From the NCBI GenBank assembly GCA_000621905.1, contig JHXB01000017.1, forward strand, positions 1 to 48,244: a stretch of 48,244 nt of DNA. The letters are read 5' to 3'. A program made the position numbers and the translations under genes. Shown here piece after piece: positions 6,936 to 14,578 of this stretch (its first letter is position 1; every line of letters starts with the position of its first letter). Below the pieces are notes generated by a model. The model was not told where the DNA came from, ran no database searches, and saw only the letters and a program-made list of their open reading frames with translations. This stretch comes from Lachnospiraceae bacterium NC2004. GTDB lineage: Bacteria > Bacillota > Clostridia > Lachnospirales > Lachnospiraceae.

Positions 6936-7565
6936 ATGTCTACCAAAGAGAGAATATTGGATGCAGCATTAACGCTGTTTGCAGAGAAAGGATACGATGG
7001 AACAAGCGTGGAGCAGATTGCAAATGCTGTCGGGATAAAGGCTCCGTCGCTTTATAAACACTTTAAGGGTAAAGAGGATATATTGAATGCATTAATCGAT
7101 TCTGCCGAAACTCGGTATGAGGAAATGTTTGGCTCTGAGAATAATATTGGAAATATACCTCAGAGCCGTGAAGAATTTATTAAGGTAACTATGGGGAGAA
7201 TTGCGTTCACAATGCAGGATTCCATAATTCGCAAGACGCGAATGCTTCTGGTTCAGGAACAGTTCAGGAATGAAAGGATTTCTGAGGTTACGACCAGGCA
7301 TCAACTTGATGGAATACAGAGGATGTTTGCCAAGATTATCAAAGGAATGATGGATGAGGGTATCGTCAAAAATGATGATCCGGAGCTCCTTGCGGTAGAA
7401 CTTACTGCGCCTGCTGTTCTACAGATTGCAAGGTCAGACAGGCAGCCACAATGTGGGGAAGAATGCATGGAATACATCGAAAAGCATATGCGGCATTTCT
7501 GTGAGGTATACATGAAAGAGGTAATTAACAGTGGGCATGATAAGAAATTTGAAAGAAGAGCATAA
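6936..7565 (+). CDS. TetR/AcrR family transcriptional regulator
   Basis: A 209-residue protein with a classical N-terminal TetR DNA-binding domain: TKERILDAALTLFAEKGYDG, then TSVEQIANAVGIKAPSLYKHFKGKEDIL. The rest is the variable helical ligand domain. ATG 6936 has GGAGG just upstream; the longer frame from 6828 has no such site and reads through intergenic DNA. As the last gene of the ABC operon it probably represses that operon at the GCTAATA palindromes near 4106-4146, with the transported compound or a membrane stress as inducer; this is inference from position. Confidence 0.88.
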   Translation: MSTKERILDAALTLFAEKGYDGTSVEQIANAVGIKAPSLYKHFKGKEDILNALIDSAETRYEEMFGSENNIGNIPQSREEFIKVTMGRIAFTMQDSIIRKTRMLLVQEQFRNERISEVTTRHQLDGIQRMFAKIIKGMMDEGIVKNDDPELLAVELTAPAVLQIARSDRQPQCGEECMEYIEKHMRHFCEVYMKEVINSGHDKKFERRA

Positions 7566-8055
7566 CGGACTTTTTGCTACAGGTACATTTGACTCAAAGT
7601 CTATTTTTCAAGGAGAAATGCAGGTTGAAATCTTTCTTGATGAAGGAGCTACAGAATCAGATGCCGAAAAATGTATTGAGCATTATAACAGCTTGTTGGA
7701 TAAGCATGAAATGCTCGATTCTTTACAAACGGGATTAGAGAAGTTTTTCCTCTTTATGTACAATGAATGGGAACAAATGGATATTTATGATGACATTTTT
7801 AAATCGCTTGAAAATGTTATGAAAGGCTATAAATCTGGAGAAGAGCTCGTTTCGTACTTATCTTCTCCAATGTTGTATGTATGGCCACAGCCAGAAAATG
7901 AAGTAGGGTACGGAGTTGTGTGTGAATGTCCATGGGAGCCGGAGCATCAATGCATGATACTTATTCGCAATGATAGGATAGTCTATGTTGGCACTTCAGA
8001 GGGTAACACGCCGTGGGATGATGAAGACGAGTATTATTGTATTTGGAATGATTAG
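7531..8055 (+). CDS. Acidic DUF6985-like protein, function unknown
   Basis: A 174-residue, strongly acidic soluble protein. The first 60 residues (LFATGTFDSKSIFQGEMQVE...) and the C-terminal part (CECPWEPEHQCMILIRNDRI, then VYVGTSEGNTPWDDED) resemble DUF6985/DUF2004-type proteins, often seen as immunity-like or solitary genes; the match is from memory. It overlaps the end of the TetR gene by 35 bases in another frame. GTG 7531 sits about nine bases after AAAGAGGTAA, while ATG 7537 is more distant. A role in toxin immunity is possible but no toxin gene is visible. Confidence 0.55.
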   Translation: MGMIRNLKEEHNGLFATGTFDSKSIFQGEMQVEIFLDEGATESDAEKCIEHYNSLLDKHEMLDSLQTGLEKFFLFMYNEWEQMDIYDDIFKSLENVMKGYKSGEELVSYLSSPMLYVWPQPENEVGYGVVCECPWEPEHQCMILIRNDRIVYVGTSEGNTPWDDEDEYYCIWND

Positions 8056-8132
8056 GATATAGGAGAAAAGTCAAATGATAGATGATAATGATACGTTAAC
8101 AATTTCAGTCTGAGGTAAAGTGGGGGAAAATA

Positions 8133-8612
8133 ATGAATATTTATCAGATAGATCAGAATAATCGAAAATCAGTTGACGACTTTATTATGGAGCACTGGTT
8201 CACAATGGATATGGTAGTACACGGGGAAAGTGTGGATCTGGGAGTTGTTGATGGTTTGTATGCCTGCGATGACTCTGAAATAGTCGGACTTATTACATAT
8301 AGGTTTTTCAAAAATGAAATGGAGATACTGTCACTCGACAGCATACATGAAAAAAGCGGAATTGGATCAGTGCTTCTTGAAAATGCGATTAGGATTGCAA
8401 AGAACAACGGATGTTCACGTGTTATGCTGATTACAACAAATGACAATCTGTCTGCACTTCAGTTCTATCAAAAACGTGGCTTTGATATAATTAGGCTATA
8501 TCATAACGCTGTAGAAGAGTCGCGAAAGATAAAACCACAGATACCGCTTGTTGGGGCAAACGGTATTCCTATAAAGCATGAAATCGAGTTGGAAATGAAA
8601 TTAGTGAACTGA
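8133..8612 (+). CDS. GNAT family N-acetyltransferase
   Basis: A 159-residue single-domain acetyltransferase. Acetyl-CoA contacts are expected at SGIGSVLLENAIRIAKNNGC (motif A, variant of RGxGxG/A), followed by VMLITTNDNLSALQFYQKRG and FDIIRL, the usual strand-helix-strand of the C-terminal half. The substrate cannot be read from sequence. GGGGGAA lies upstream of ATG 8133. It stands alone in an accessory stretch containing several other GNAT genes and remnants. Confidence 0.85.
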   Translation: MNIYQIDQNNRKSVDDFIMEHWFTMDMVVHGESVDLGVVDGLYACDDSEIVGLITYRFFKNEMEILSLDSIHEKSGIGSVLLENAIRIAKNNGCSRVMLITTNDNLSALQFYQKRGFDIIRLYHNAVEESRKIKPQIPLVGANGIPIKHEIELEMKLVN

Positions 8613-8666
8613 TTTCCTTTTGTACATATGCAGAAATGACAACATTTTCAAGGAGGATGTAGTGTT

Positions 8667-9083
8667 ATGAGATTAGATGGTTTTGGATTGTTGGTTGAAG
8701 ATATGGCGAAGATGATTCGATTTTACAGGGATGTGCTTGGATTTGAAATCAAGGAAGCGGAGGATACTTCCAATGTGTATCTTGTAAAAGACGGAACGTT
8801 GTTTCTGCTGTACGGCAGGAAAGATTTTGAGAAGATGACAAGCCGTAGGTATGAGTATGTTAAAGGACTGAATGGTCATTCAGAGATTGCTCTTTATGTT
8901 GACACGTTTGATGAGGTCGATGCTGCTTTCAAGAATGCAGTGGAGAATGGTGCAACACCTGTATTAGAACCGGAACTTGAACAGTGGGGCCAGAGGACTT
9001 GCTATATTGCCGATCCGGAAGGAAACCTGATTGAGATTGGTTCTTGGAATAAACCTTATGAAGAGAAGGATGCAAGTAGATAA
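8667..9083 (+). CDS. VOC family protein (glyoxalase/bleomycin-resistance fold)
   Basis: A 138-residue protein with two beta-alpha-beta-beta-beta units: VEDMAKMIRFYRDVLGFEIK in the first, and HSEIALYVDTFDEVDAAFKN, then YIADPEGNLIEIGSWNKP in the second. The family binds a metal through His/Glu pairs; His in GHSEIAL and Glu in LIEIG are present. Members act as lyases, dioxygenases or drug-binding proteins, so the precise role is open. AGGAGGATG precedes the start. It is monocistronic, followed by a REP element and a strong terminator. Confidence 0.85.
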   Translation: MRLDGFGLLVEDMAKMIRFYRDVLGFEIKEAEDTSNVYLVKDGTLFLLYGRKDFEKMTSRRYEYVKGLNGHSEIALYVDTFDEVDAAFKNAVENGATPVLEPELEQWGQRTCYIADPEGNLIEIGSWNKPYEEKDASR

Positions 9084-9143
9084 ATCTGAGAGAATGATTT
9101 AAAGATGAATCATGGGACAGATGTAATATGGTATTTGTTAAAT

Positions 9144-9170
9144 AAACCACAGGGACAGACCCTGTGGTTT
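9144..9170. repeat. REP-like element, perfect palindrome
   Basis: The arms AAACCACAGGG and CCCTGTGGTTT pair perfectly around the loop ACAGA. This is the most symmetrical copy of the family in the window and lies between the VOC gene and its terminator. Confidence 0.75.
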
Positions 9171-9208
9171 AAAGAAGATACTGATGCAAAAGGTTGGGAA
9201 TTAATCAT

Positions 9209-9245
9209 AGGGGTCACGATTTTTTTTAATCGTGACCCCTTTTTT
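9209..9245 (+). terminator. Strong Rho-independent terminator after the VOC gene
   Basis: AGGGGTCACGATT (9209-9221) and AATCGTGACCCCT (9228-9240) form a perfect 13-bp stem with a T-rich loop, followed by TTTTT. The remaining intergenic bases up to 9327 hold nothing further that can be supported. Confidence 0.9.
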
Positions 9246-9327
9246 ATTGCGCTCTCCTTCGTAATTTTAAATATAAAGATTCTTCGCTTCGCTCAGAGCG
9301 ACATTATAACGCAAGGAGGAAAACACT

Positions 9328-11502
9328 ATGGGAAAACTTAAAAGAATTATGGCATTAATTATGGCTGCCGCGGTTATCTTATTGTATCAACCAACATTTT
9401 CAAACGCAGCCGCAAAGGTCAGTAAGAAAGGCTACACGATAAGCAAAACACCCGGAACTTACTCGGATACTGTATCAGTTAAGATTACTGCTAAAAAAGG
9501 GTATAAGGTTTACTATTCTTTAAACGGCACACTGACCGCCTCAAAGATTATCAAGTCTAAGAAGAGTAAGACATTACCTATAGCAACAACTAAAGTTTTA
9601 ACGGTATATGCGGTTAAGTCGACTAAGAAGGTTACCAAGAAACTTCTTAAGAAATCTTCTACACTGAAGAAGGCAGCGACATATCAGTATATAATAGCCG
9701 ACAACACTGAAAACGAAACAGATATATCTGAAGTTTCGTCAACCGAAGTATCGTCAACAGAGACCAAAATTACAGAGGCATTAGTGACTGAAGCAGATAA
9801 AACGACAGAGGCAACTACCGAAGTGGTAACAACTACAGAGGATGTTTTAAAGATTACCGAAGCAGGAGATTATACTGTTACGGGAACTTATAAGAAGATT
9901 TCAATAAAGGCAAATGCTAACGTCACGCTTAACAATGTTACGGTAGCAAGCTCGTCTGTTGATCCAGACGAGGGCTTGATTGATATATCCAAGGGACTCG
10001 ATGTCAATATCATCATTCCTGAAGGAACAGTTACTACGCTCTGCGATACAAGTGAGCTTGCATCATCGGATGCTGATGAGCCAAATGGAATCTGCGCCGG
10101 AAAGAACGGTACACTTTCAATAAGCGGAGGTGGTACGCTCAATATCACATCAACCAACGGCAATGGTATCAAGGCGAAAAATATTTTGAATATTACCGAT
10201 ACAACAATCAACATTGGCACAAGTTCAGAATATGTAGCAGGTAAAGGTATTGCAGTTAAGAAGGAGATTAATCTTAATAATGCCAATCTCACTATCTATT
10301 CGGTAAATGATGGAATTAAGACCACATATGATGAAGATGATGTGACATTTGACGCAAGTTCTTATACATATGATTCATCAACGGCAACCGATACGAAGAT
10401 TAATATTAAAGGCGGAAAGATTGCAATTAAGACTAAAGATGGTGATGGTATCAGTGCATCATATAAGCTCTTTGAAGATACAAAATATGAAGTAGTATTT
10501 GGTACTGTTACGATAGATGATGCAACAATCGATATTGCAACGGGAGCGCTTGTCAGCACAACTTACGAAGCCGACGGAAGAACTATTGATTACGGAAGCC
10601 ATAAAGGGATAAAAGCCGGTTCGAATATCACCATTAACAGCGGCAATATAACCATTGATACGACCAAGGCAAATATTACCAATAACCGTTCAGGCGACGA
10701 ATACGCCGATGATGCAATTCATTCTAAAGGAACATTGACGATTAACGGAGGTACAATAAATGTAAGCGCTTCAGACGATGGAATCCACGCTGAGATTAAA
10801 TTAACAATCAACGCAGGCGATATTACCGTAGCGTCAAGCTATGAGGGTATAGAGGCAATGAGTATTAACATAATAGGTGGTAATATAAATGTTACCGCAA
10901 CAGATGATGGAATGAATGCGTCAGGAGGACTTGCTACGCAGACAGACAATGAAGGAGCTGCGATTAGTTCAACGGCATATTACAATGGACAGATATATAC
11001 TTATGAGATGTACATAAAGGGCGGCGATATAACTGTTAACGCGGAAGGAGATGGCCTTGATTCAAATGGAAGCATAACTATAAGTGGTGGGACTACTAGA
11101 GTGTATGGACCTTCTAACGGAGGAAATGCAGCATTTGACATAGGTGAGCAGAATTGCATATTTACGATAAGTGGCGGAACGGTAATTGCTACAGCGGGAT
11201 CTTCTGATATGGCTATTACTCCGACAACAAGCGGACAAAGTTACGTGATTTACACAACAAGTTTGAGTGCTAATTCAAATGTAACAATAAACGATGGAGC
11301 TTCATTTACATTGCCTAAAGCATGTAGTTATCTGTTTTATTCATCACCGGATATTCAGTCGGGAAGTGAATACACGCTTACATCAGGTTCAACATCTGCT
11401 ACAGCTACCGGTGGAGTTAATGCGTCAGGTAATACGGGAGGTCCCGGCAATATGGGAGGTCCTGGTAATATGGGAGGCCCCGGAGGAATGATGGGATTTT
11501 AA
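9328..11502 (+). CDS. Secreted Cthe_2159-like carbohydrate-binding beta-helix protein (DUF4353)
   Basis: A 724-residue exported protein. Residues 1-28 form a signal peptide (AAAVILLYQPTFSNAAA); about 29-125 form a small Lys/Thr-rich beta domain of the chitobiase C-terminal type (TPGTYSDTVSVKITAKKGYK); about 126-175 form a Thr/Glu-rich linker; about 180-680 is a parallel beta-helix of repeating GGTLNITSTNGNGIKAKN-like rungs, as in Cthe_2159, a Clostridium thermocellum protein that binds pectic acids. The tail is Gly/Pro/Met-rich (GGPGNMGGPG). No sortase signal is seen. It is probably a surface or extracellular plant-polysaccharide-binding or adhesion protein. GCAAGGAGG precedes the start. Confidence 0.82.
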   Translation: MGKLKRIMALIMAAAVILLYQPTFSNAAAKVSKKGYTISKTPGTYSDTVSVKITAKKGYKVYYSLNGTLTASKIIKSKKSKTLPIATTKVLTVYAVKSTKKVTKKLLKKSSTLKKAATYQYIIADNTENETDISEVSSTEVSSTETKITEALVTEADKTTEATTEVVTTTEDVLKITEAGDYTVTGTYKKISIKANANVTLNNVTVASSSVDPDEGLIDISKGLDVNIIIPEGTVTTLCDTSELASSDADEPNGICAGKNGTLSISGGGTLNITSTNGNGIKAKNILNITDTTINIGTSSEYVAGKGIAVKKEINLNNANLTIYSVNDGIKTTYDEDDVTFDASSYTYDSSTATDTKINIKGGKIAIKTKDGDGISASYKLFEDTKYEVVFGTVTIDDATIDIATGALVSTTYEADGRTIDYGSHKGIKAGSNITINSGNITIDTTKANITNNRSGDEYADDAIHSKGTLTINGGTINVSASDDGIHAEIKLTINAGDITVASSYEGIEAMSINIIGGNINVTATDDGMNASGGLATQTDNEGAAISSTAYYNGQIYTYEMYIKGGDITVNAEGDGLDSNGSITISGGTTRVYGPSNGGNAAFDIGEQNCIFTISGGTVIATAGSSDMAITPTTSGQSYVIYTTSLSANSNVTINDGASFTLPKACSYLFYSSPDIQSGSEYTLTSGSTSATATGGVNASGNTGGPGNMGGPGNMGGPGGMMGF

Positions 11503-11536
11503 ATATAGTTTGGTTTCTTCCTTTTTCATATATCTA

Positions 11537-11573
11537 AAAGGCACAGTGTGGTTTTCTTGCACTGTGCCTTTTT
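11537..11573 (+). terminator. Rho-independent terminator after the beta-helix gene
   Basis: AAAGGCACAGTG pairs with CACTGTGCCTTT over 12 bp with an 11-base loop, followed by a short T run. Confidence 0.85.
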
Positions 11574-11586
11574 AAATGTTTGAAGA

Positions 11587-11616
11587 TTGAACTTATCACG
11601 TGAAATATAGTATAAT
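11587..11616 (+). promoter_or_regulatory. Probable sigma-A promoter of the NudC gene
   Basis: TTGAAC (11587-11592), an 18-base spacer and TATAAT (11611-11616) precede the NudC-like gene by about 120 bases. Confidence 0.55.
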
Positions 11617-11640
11617 ATACGATAGTTTATGATTGATAAT

Positions 11641-11660
11641 CACAGGGACAGAACCTATGG
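11641..11660. repeat. REP-like element, degenerate copy
   Basis: CACAGGGACAGAACCTATGG matches the family in its left arm and core but the right arm has decayed. It lies in the leader of the NudC gene, downstream of the predicted promoter. Confidence 0.55.
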
Positions 11661-11738
11661 TGAAGCCCCTGAGCTTATAGAACGAAAAAGATTGAAAAGG
11701 TATTCCTTCGGGAGATACCGGAAAGGGTAGGTTTAGGT

Positions 11739-12566
11739 ATGATACAGGATATTTATCCAAGCAAGTTGGACATCACATATCATTTGGCAGAGATTACAGA
11801 TGATGATATTGTTTTAAAATTTGATTCTGATGGAAGGATTTTGGTGCGCGAGGATGCTGGAAGGCTTTCATTTACCAACGGATCCGAGGGGAAGGACCTT
11901 CAGTTAGTGTATCTTTTTTCAATGGATGACAGGCGATATTTCCTGTCACTGGACACGACAGGCACAGATAAGGATGGGTACACCTATAAAGATTTGAGAG
12001 AGATACGAGACACTTCTCTGCCCAAAGATGTATTTATTGCATTTACTGCATATCATCTGTGGAGATGGTATACAGATAATAGATTTTGCGGTAGATGTGC
12101 CGATCGACTAGTTTTTCATGAAAAAGAAAGAGCGTTACGATGTCCAAAATGCAGGAATATTATCTATCCTAGGATTAACCCGGCAGTTATCGTGGGAGTG
12201 ATCAAGGATGACTGTCTGCTGATTACGAAGTATAGGAGTGGTTATGCACATAGTGCGCTGATTGCCGGGTTTACGGAAATTGGGGAGACACTTGAAGAGA
12301 CTGTGCATCGTGAAGTGATGGAGGAAACCGGCATCAGAGTTAAAAACGTCCGCTACTACAAATCACAACCATGGGGTATGGCGCAGGATATCCTTGTGGG
12401 ATTTTTCTGTGAGGCAGACGGTGATGATGAGATAAAGATGGATGAGGATGAATTGAAATACGCGGCATGGGTTAGGAGAGAAGACATAGAGCTCCAACCC
12501 AATAATCTCAGCTTAACAAATGAAATGATGAAGGTTTTTAAGGAAAAAGAAAAAATTTATGTATAA
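11739..12566 (+). CDS. nudC: NAD(+)/NADH diphosphatase (NudC-like Nudix hydrolase)
   Basis: A 275-residue protein with the NudC architecture: a variable N-terminal domain, a zinc ribbon (CGRC ... CPKC, residues about 125-145), then a Nudix box (GFTEIGETLEETVHREVMEE followed by TGI) and the NudC-specific SQPWGMAQ motif that identifies NADH pyrophosphatases. It hydrolyses NAD(H) to NMN(H) and AMP, and in some bacteria removes NAD caps from RNA. The gene appears monocistronic. Its TAA stop merges into a REP-like element (AACCACGGGG), so the element may have landed at the 3' end. Confidence 0.88.
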   Translation: MIQDIYPSKLDITYHLAEITDDDIVLKFDSDGRILVREDAGRLSFTNGSEGKDLQLVYLFSMDDRRYFLSLDTTGTDKDGYTYKDLREIRDTSLPKDVFIAFTAYHLWRWYTDNRFCGRCADRLVFHEKERALRCPKCRNIIYPRINPAVIVGVIKDDCLLITKYRSGYAHSALIAGFTEIGETLEETVHREVMEETGIRVKNVRYYKSQPWGMAQDILVGFFCEADGDDEIKMDEDELKYAAWVRREDIELQPNNLSLTNEMMKVFKEKEKIYV

Positions 12567-12587
12567 CCACGGGGACAGACCCTGTGG
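12567..12587. repeat. REP-like element, full copy
   Basis: CCACGGGGACAGACCCTGTG plus one G; arms CCACgGGG/CCCtGTGG around ACAGA. It starts directly after the NudC stop codon and lies 24 bases before the AraC start. Confidence 0.75.
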
Positions 12588-12611
12588 AGAGATCCGGAAA
12601 GGATGATAGAG

Positions 12612-13214
12612 ATGGGTGAGGTAACTTATAGCAAAAAGAATGATGAAATTGAGTGTGTAAGATACGAAAAATCATTAAAAACATACCTTCCACATACTCA
12701 TTCTAATCACCTAACAGTAGGATACATTGAAGAGGGACAAGTTTATATTACCATAGATGGAGAAGGGGGTATTTATGCAGAGGGAGACGAATTTCGAATA
12801 ATGCCCAATGTCCTTCATGATATAAAGCCTGTGGGTGAATCTCCTTATTCTATGGTAGTTATGTGTATCAAGACGGAAGCGGTTGTGGATGATGATAATC
12901 TGAAAGAGCTTCAGGATACTATCATGGAAAAACCGGAGAACATTTACTTAATAGAAGAAATGGCAGAAGATTCTCAGGTAAGTCCATATCATATGATTCG
13001 TAAATTCAAGAAAGCTTTTGGGCTCACTCCGCATCAATTTCAGATACAGTGTAAGGTTAGAAAAGCTCAGAAATTGCTTGAAACAAATAAAAGCATCCCT
13101 GAAGTGGCTTATGAAGCAGGTTTCTGCGATCAAAGCCACCTAGATAGATGCTTTCAGAAAATAGTGGGCATGACACCCAGTCAATACCGAGATGCGTTAG
13201 CAAACGGTGATTAG
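12612..13214 (+). CDS. AraC family regulator with N-terminal cupin domain
   Basis: A 200-residue protein. Residues 1-90 form a cupin-like sensor (HTHSNHLTVGYIEEGQVYIT, then PNVLHDIKP), and residues about 100-198 form two helix-turn-helix units (QVSPYHMIRKFKKAFGLTPH and IPEVAYEAGFCDQSHLDRCF), ending in the family signature GMTPSQYR. ATG 12612 sits about ten bases after AAAGG; ATG 12603 is too close to it. It converges on, and overlaps by four bases, a gene for a stand-alone cupin, a possible target. The effector is unknown. Confidence 0.85.
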   Translation: MGEVTYSKKNDEIECVRYEKSLKTYLPHTHSNHLTVGYIEEGQVYITIDGEGGIYAEGDEFRIMPNVLHDIKPVGESPYSMVVMCIKTEAVVDDDNLKELQDTIMEKPENIYLIEEMAEDSQVSPYHMIRKFKKAFGLTPHQFQIQCKVRKAQKLLETNKSIPEVAYEAGFCDQSHLDRCFQKIVGMTPSQYRDALANGD

Positions 13215-13600
13215 CAAAGTGCCGGGAAAAACTTAGCGAAAAGATATAACCCGTCATTTCCTGCATGAACTTCATGATGAATGGCTTTAGGCATTATGGA
13301 AATGACGCCCGGTTCATAGATAAGCTCAGTACCATCATTAATACAGGTGCCTTCGCCGGCGATTACTTCATGGGTTTCTAGCTGGGTTTCATGAATGTGA
13401 TCAAGAATACTCTTATTAGGTGCAATTCGAACTAAGTGATAACTGTACTCGCCATTTGTATCCTTGGCGGTAATGATATGTTTTAGTTCGACGCCTTCAA
13501 AAACCGGATGTTTAGACCAATCGATATCGGCGAATGAAATTGTTTTGCCTGGCAGACGGAGCTGCCCGTTGTTAAAAGATTCAAATACTTCAAGATTCAT
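13211..13600 (-). CDS. Cupin domain protein
   Basis: A 129-residue single cupin domain. Metal-ligand-like residues are seen in the first motif (HIHETQLETHEVIAGEGTC: several His and Glu) and the second motif (PKAIHHEVHAG). The function is not defined; small cupins bind sugars or organic acids or act as isomerases or dioxygenases. The start at 13600 has AAAGGAGAAC upstream on the minus strand; the longer frame to 13696 reads through the promoter region and into a REP element. It overlaps the convergent AraC gene by four bases. Confidence 0.8.
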   Translation of the reverse strand: MNLEVFESFNNGQLRLPGKTISFADIDWSKHPVFEGVELKHIITAKDTNGEYSYHLVRIAPNKSILDHIHETQLETHEVIAGEGTCINDGTELIYEPGVISIMPKAIHHEVHAGNDGLYLFAKFFPALC

Positions 13601-13692
13601 ATTAGTGTTCTCCTTTCTTTTGATGATGTGATGATACCAAAATGAGAATTCTATGAATTGGATAAAATTGCTGTTTAAATAAAAAAGGATAA

Positions 13693-13712
13693 CCACGGGG
13701 ACAGACCCTGTG
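13693..13712. repeat. REP-like element abutting a GNAT remnant
   Basis: CCACGGGGACAGACCCTGTG ends exactly where the frame of a broken acetyltransferase begins. It is in the same orientation as the copies at 12567, 17136 and 27470. Confidence 0.75.
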
Positions 13713-13891
13713 ATTGGATGGATTTTGCTGAGCAGATGATTAGTAAGGAGAGTGACTGTATTGTGCTTGATGCATCACTTCCTGCCAAAACCATTTACAT
13801 AAACCGAGGTTATGAGGCGACAGCGTATAACATGATCAGGACAGAGAATGGCGATTATCTGTGTTATGATGTGATGGAGAAGAGATTGTAA
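13712..13891 (+). pseudogene. C-terminal remnant of a GNAT acetyltransferase
   Basis: Reading from GAT 13712 to the TAA at 13889-13891 gives about 59 codons ending as a typical GNAT tail: VLDASLPAKTIYINRGYEAT, then a final beta strand YLCYDVMEKRL. The acetyl-CoA-binding motif A and everything before it are missing. The frame enters straight out of a REP-like element with no start signal, so this is a gene remnant. The interval 13601-13692 upstream is the promoter side of the divergent cupin gene. Confidence 0.65.
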
Positions 13892-13913
13892 TGTGTAAAG
13901 GGGTACAGATTAT

Positions 13914-14477
13914 ATGAGTTCATTATTAGATTCAACTCTTAATACAAGGGCATTGCCTATCGGAACTATGAGATATATCAGAAGTGATTGTCCGAGTAAA
14001 CTATCAGATGCCGAAGTAAAATGGCTTATTGAAAATGATATAACGACAATTGTTGATTTGCGCGAAGAGAAAGAATGCGTAACAAGAGTGTGCCGGCTTG
14101 AAAAAGAAGATGGGTTTACTTATTATCATTTGCCTGTAACTGGAGGCGGAGATGTACCGGAATCACCTGATGCTGTACCGGAATCTTATCTTAGAATGAT
14201 AGATGATCAGATGGATAAGATTATCAATATTATAATGAATGCCAAGAGTAATGTTATGTACTTTTGCAATGCCGGAAAAGATCGAACCGGGGTGGTTTCA
14301 GCTATCATTTTAAAGAAACTTGGATATAGTAATCAGGTAATTATAGATGATTACATGGAAACTAAAGAGAATTTGATTGGGGTTTTAACAGAGTATGCCA
14401 AAGAGCATCCGGAGGTGGATATAAATATCATCACTCCGAATGAAGAGAATATCAGACGGGTGTTAGAGAATCTTTAA
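13914..14477 (+). CDS. Tyrosine/dual-specificity phosphatase family protein
   Basis: A 187-residue protein with the Cys-phosphatase P-loop CNAGKDRTG (C-x5-R-T-G) near residue 119 and an upstream IVDLREEKE segment that carries the probable general acid region. The arrangement and length fit the Y_phosphatase3 type (LipA/IphP-like), which act on phosphotyrosine or phosphoinositides. It has no signal peptide, so it should be cytoplasmic. AAAGGGG lies about ten bases before ATG 13914. The cellular substrate is unknown. Confidence 0.8.
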   Translation: MSSLLDSTLNTRALPIGTMRYIRSDCPSKLSDAEVKWLIENDITTIVDLREEKECVTRVCRLEKEDGFTYYHLPVTGGGDVPESPDAVPESYLRMIDDQMDKIINIIMNAKSNVMYFCNAGKDRTGVVSAIILKKLGYSNQVIIDDYMETKENLIGVLTEYAKEHPEVDINIITPNEENIRRVLENL

Positions 14478-14578
14478 AACTTAACCAAAACTTCTACACA
14501 GCTTTAAGGTGTGATACAATAAAACGTGATGAGTTTATTTAAGATATGGTAACACCAATACTTAACGGAGGAAGAGAA

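Noticed and set aside
9105-9341. A 78-codon frame after the VOC gene
   Set aside because: It runs through a perfect REP palindrome and a strong terminator hairpin, has no ribosome binding site, and resembles no protein.
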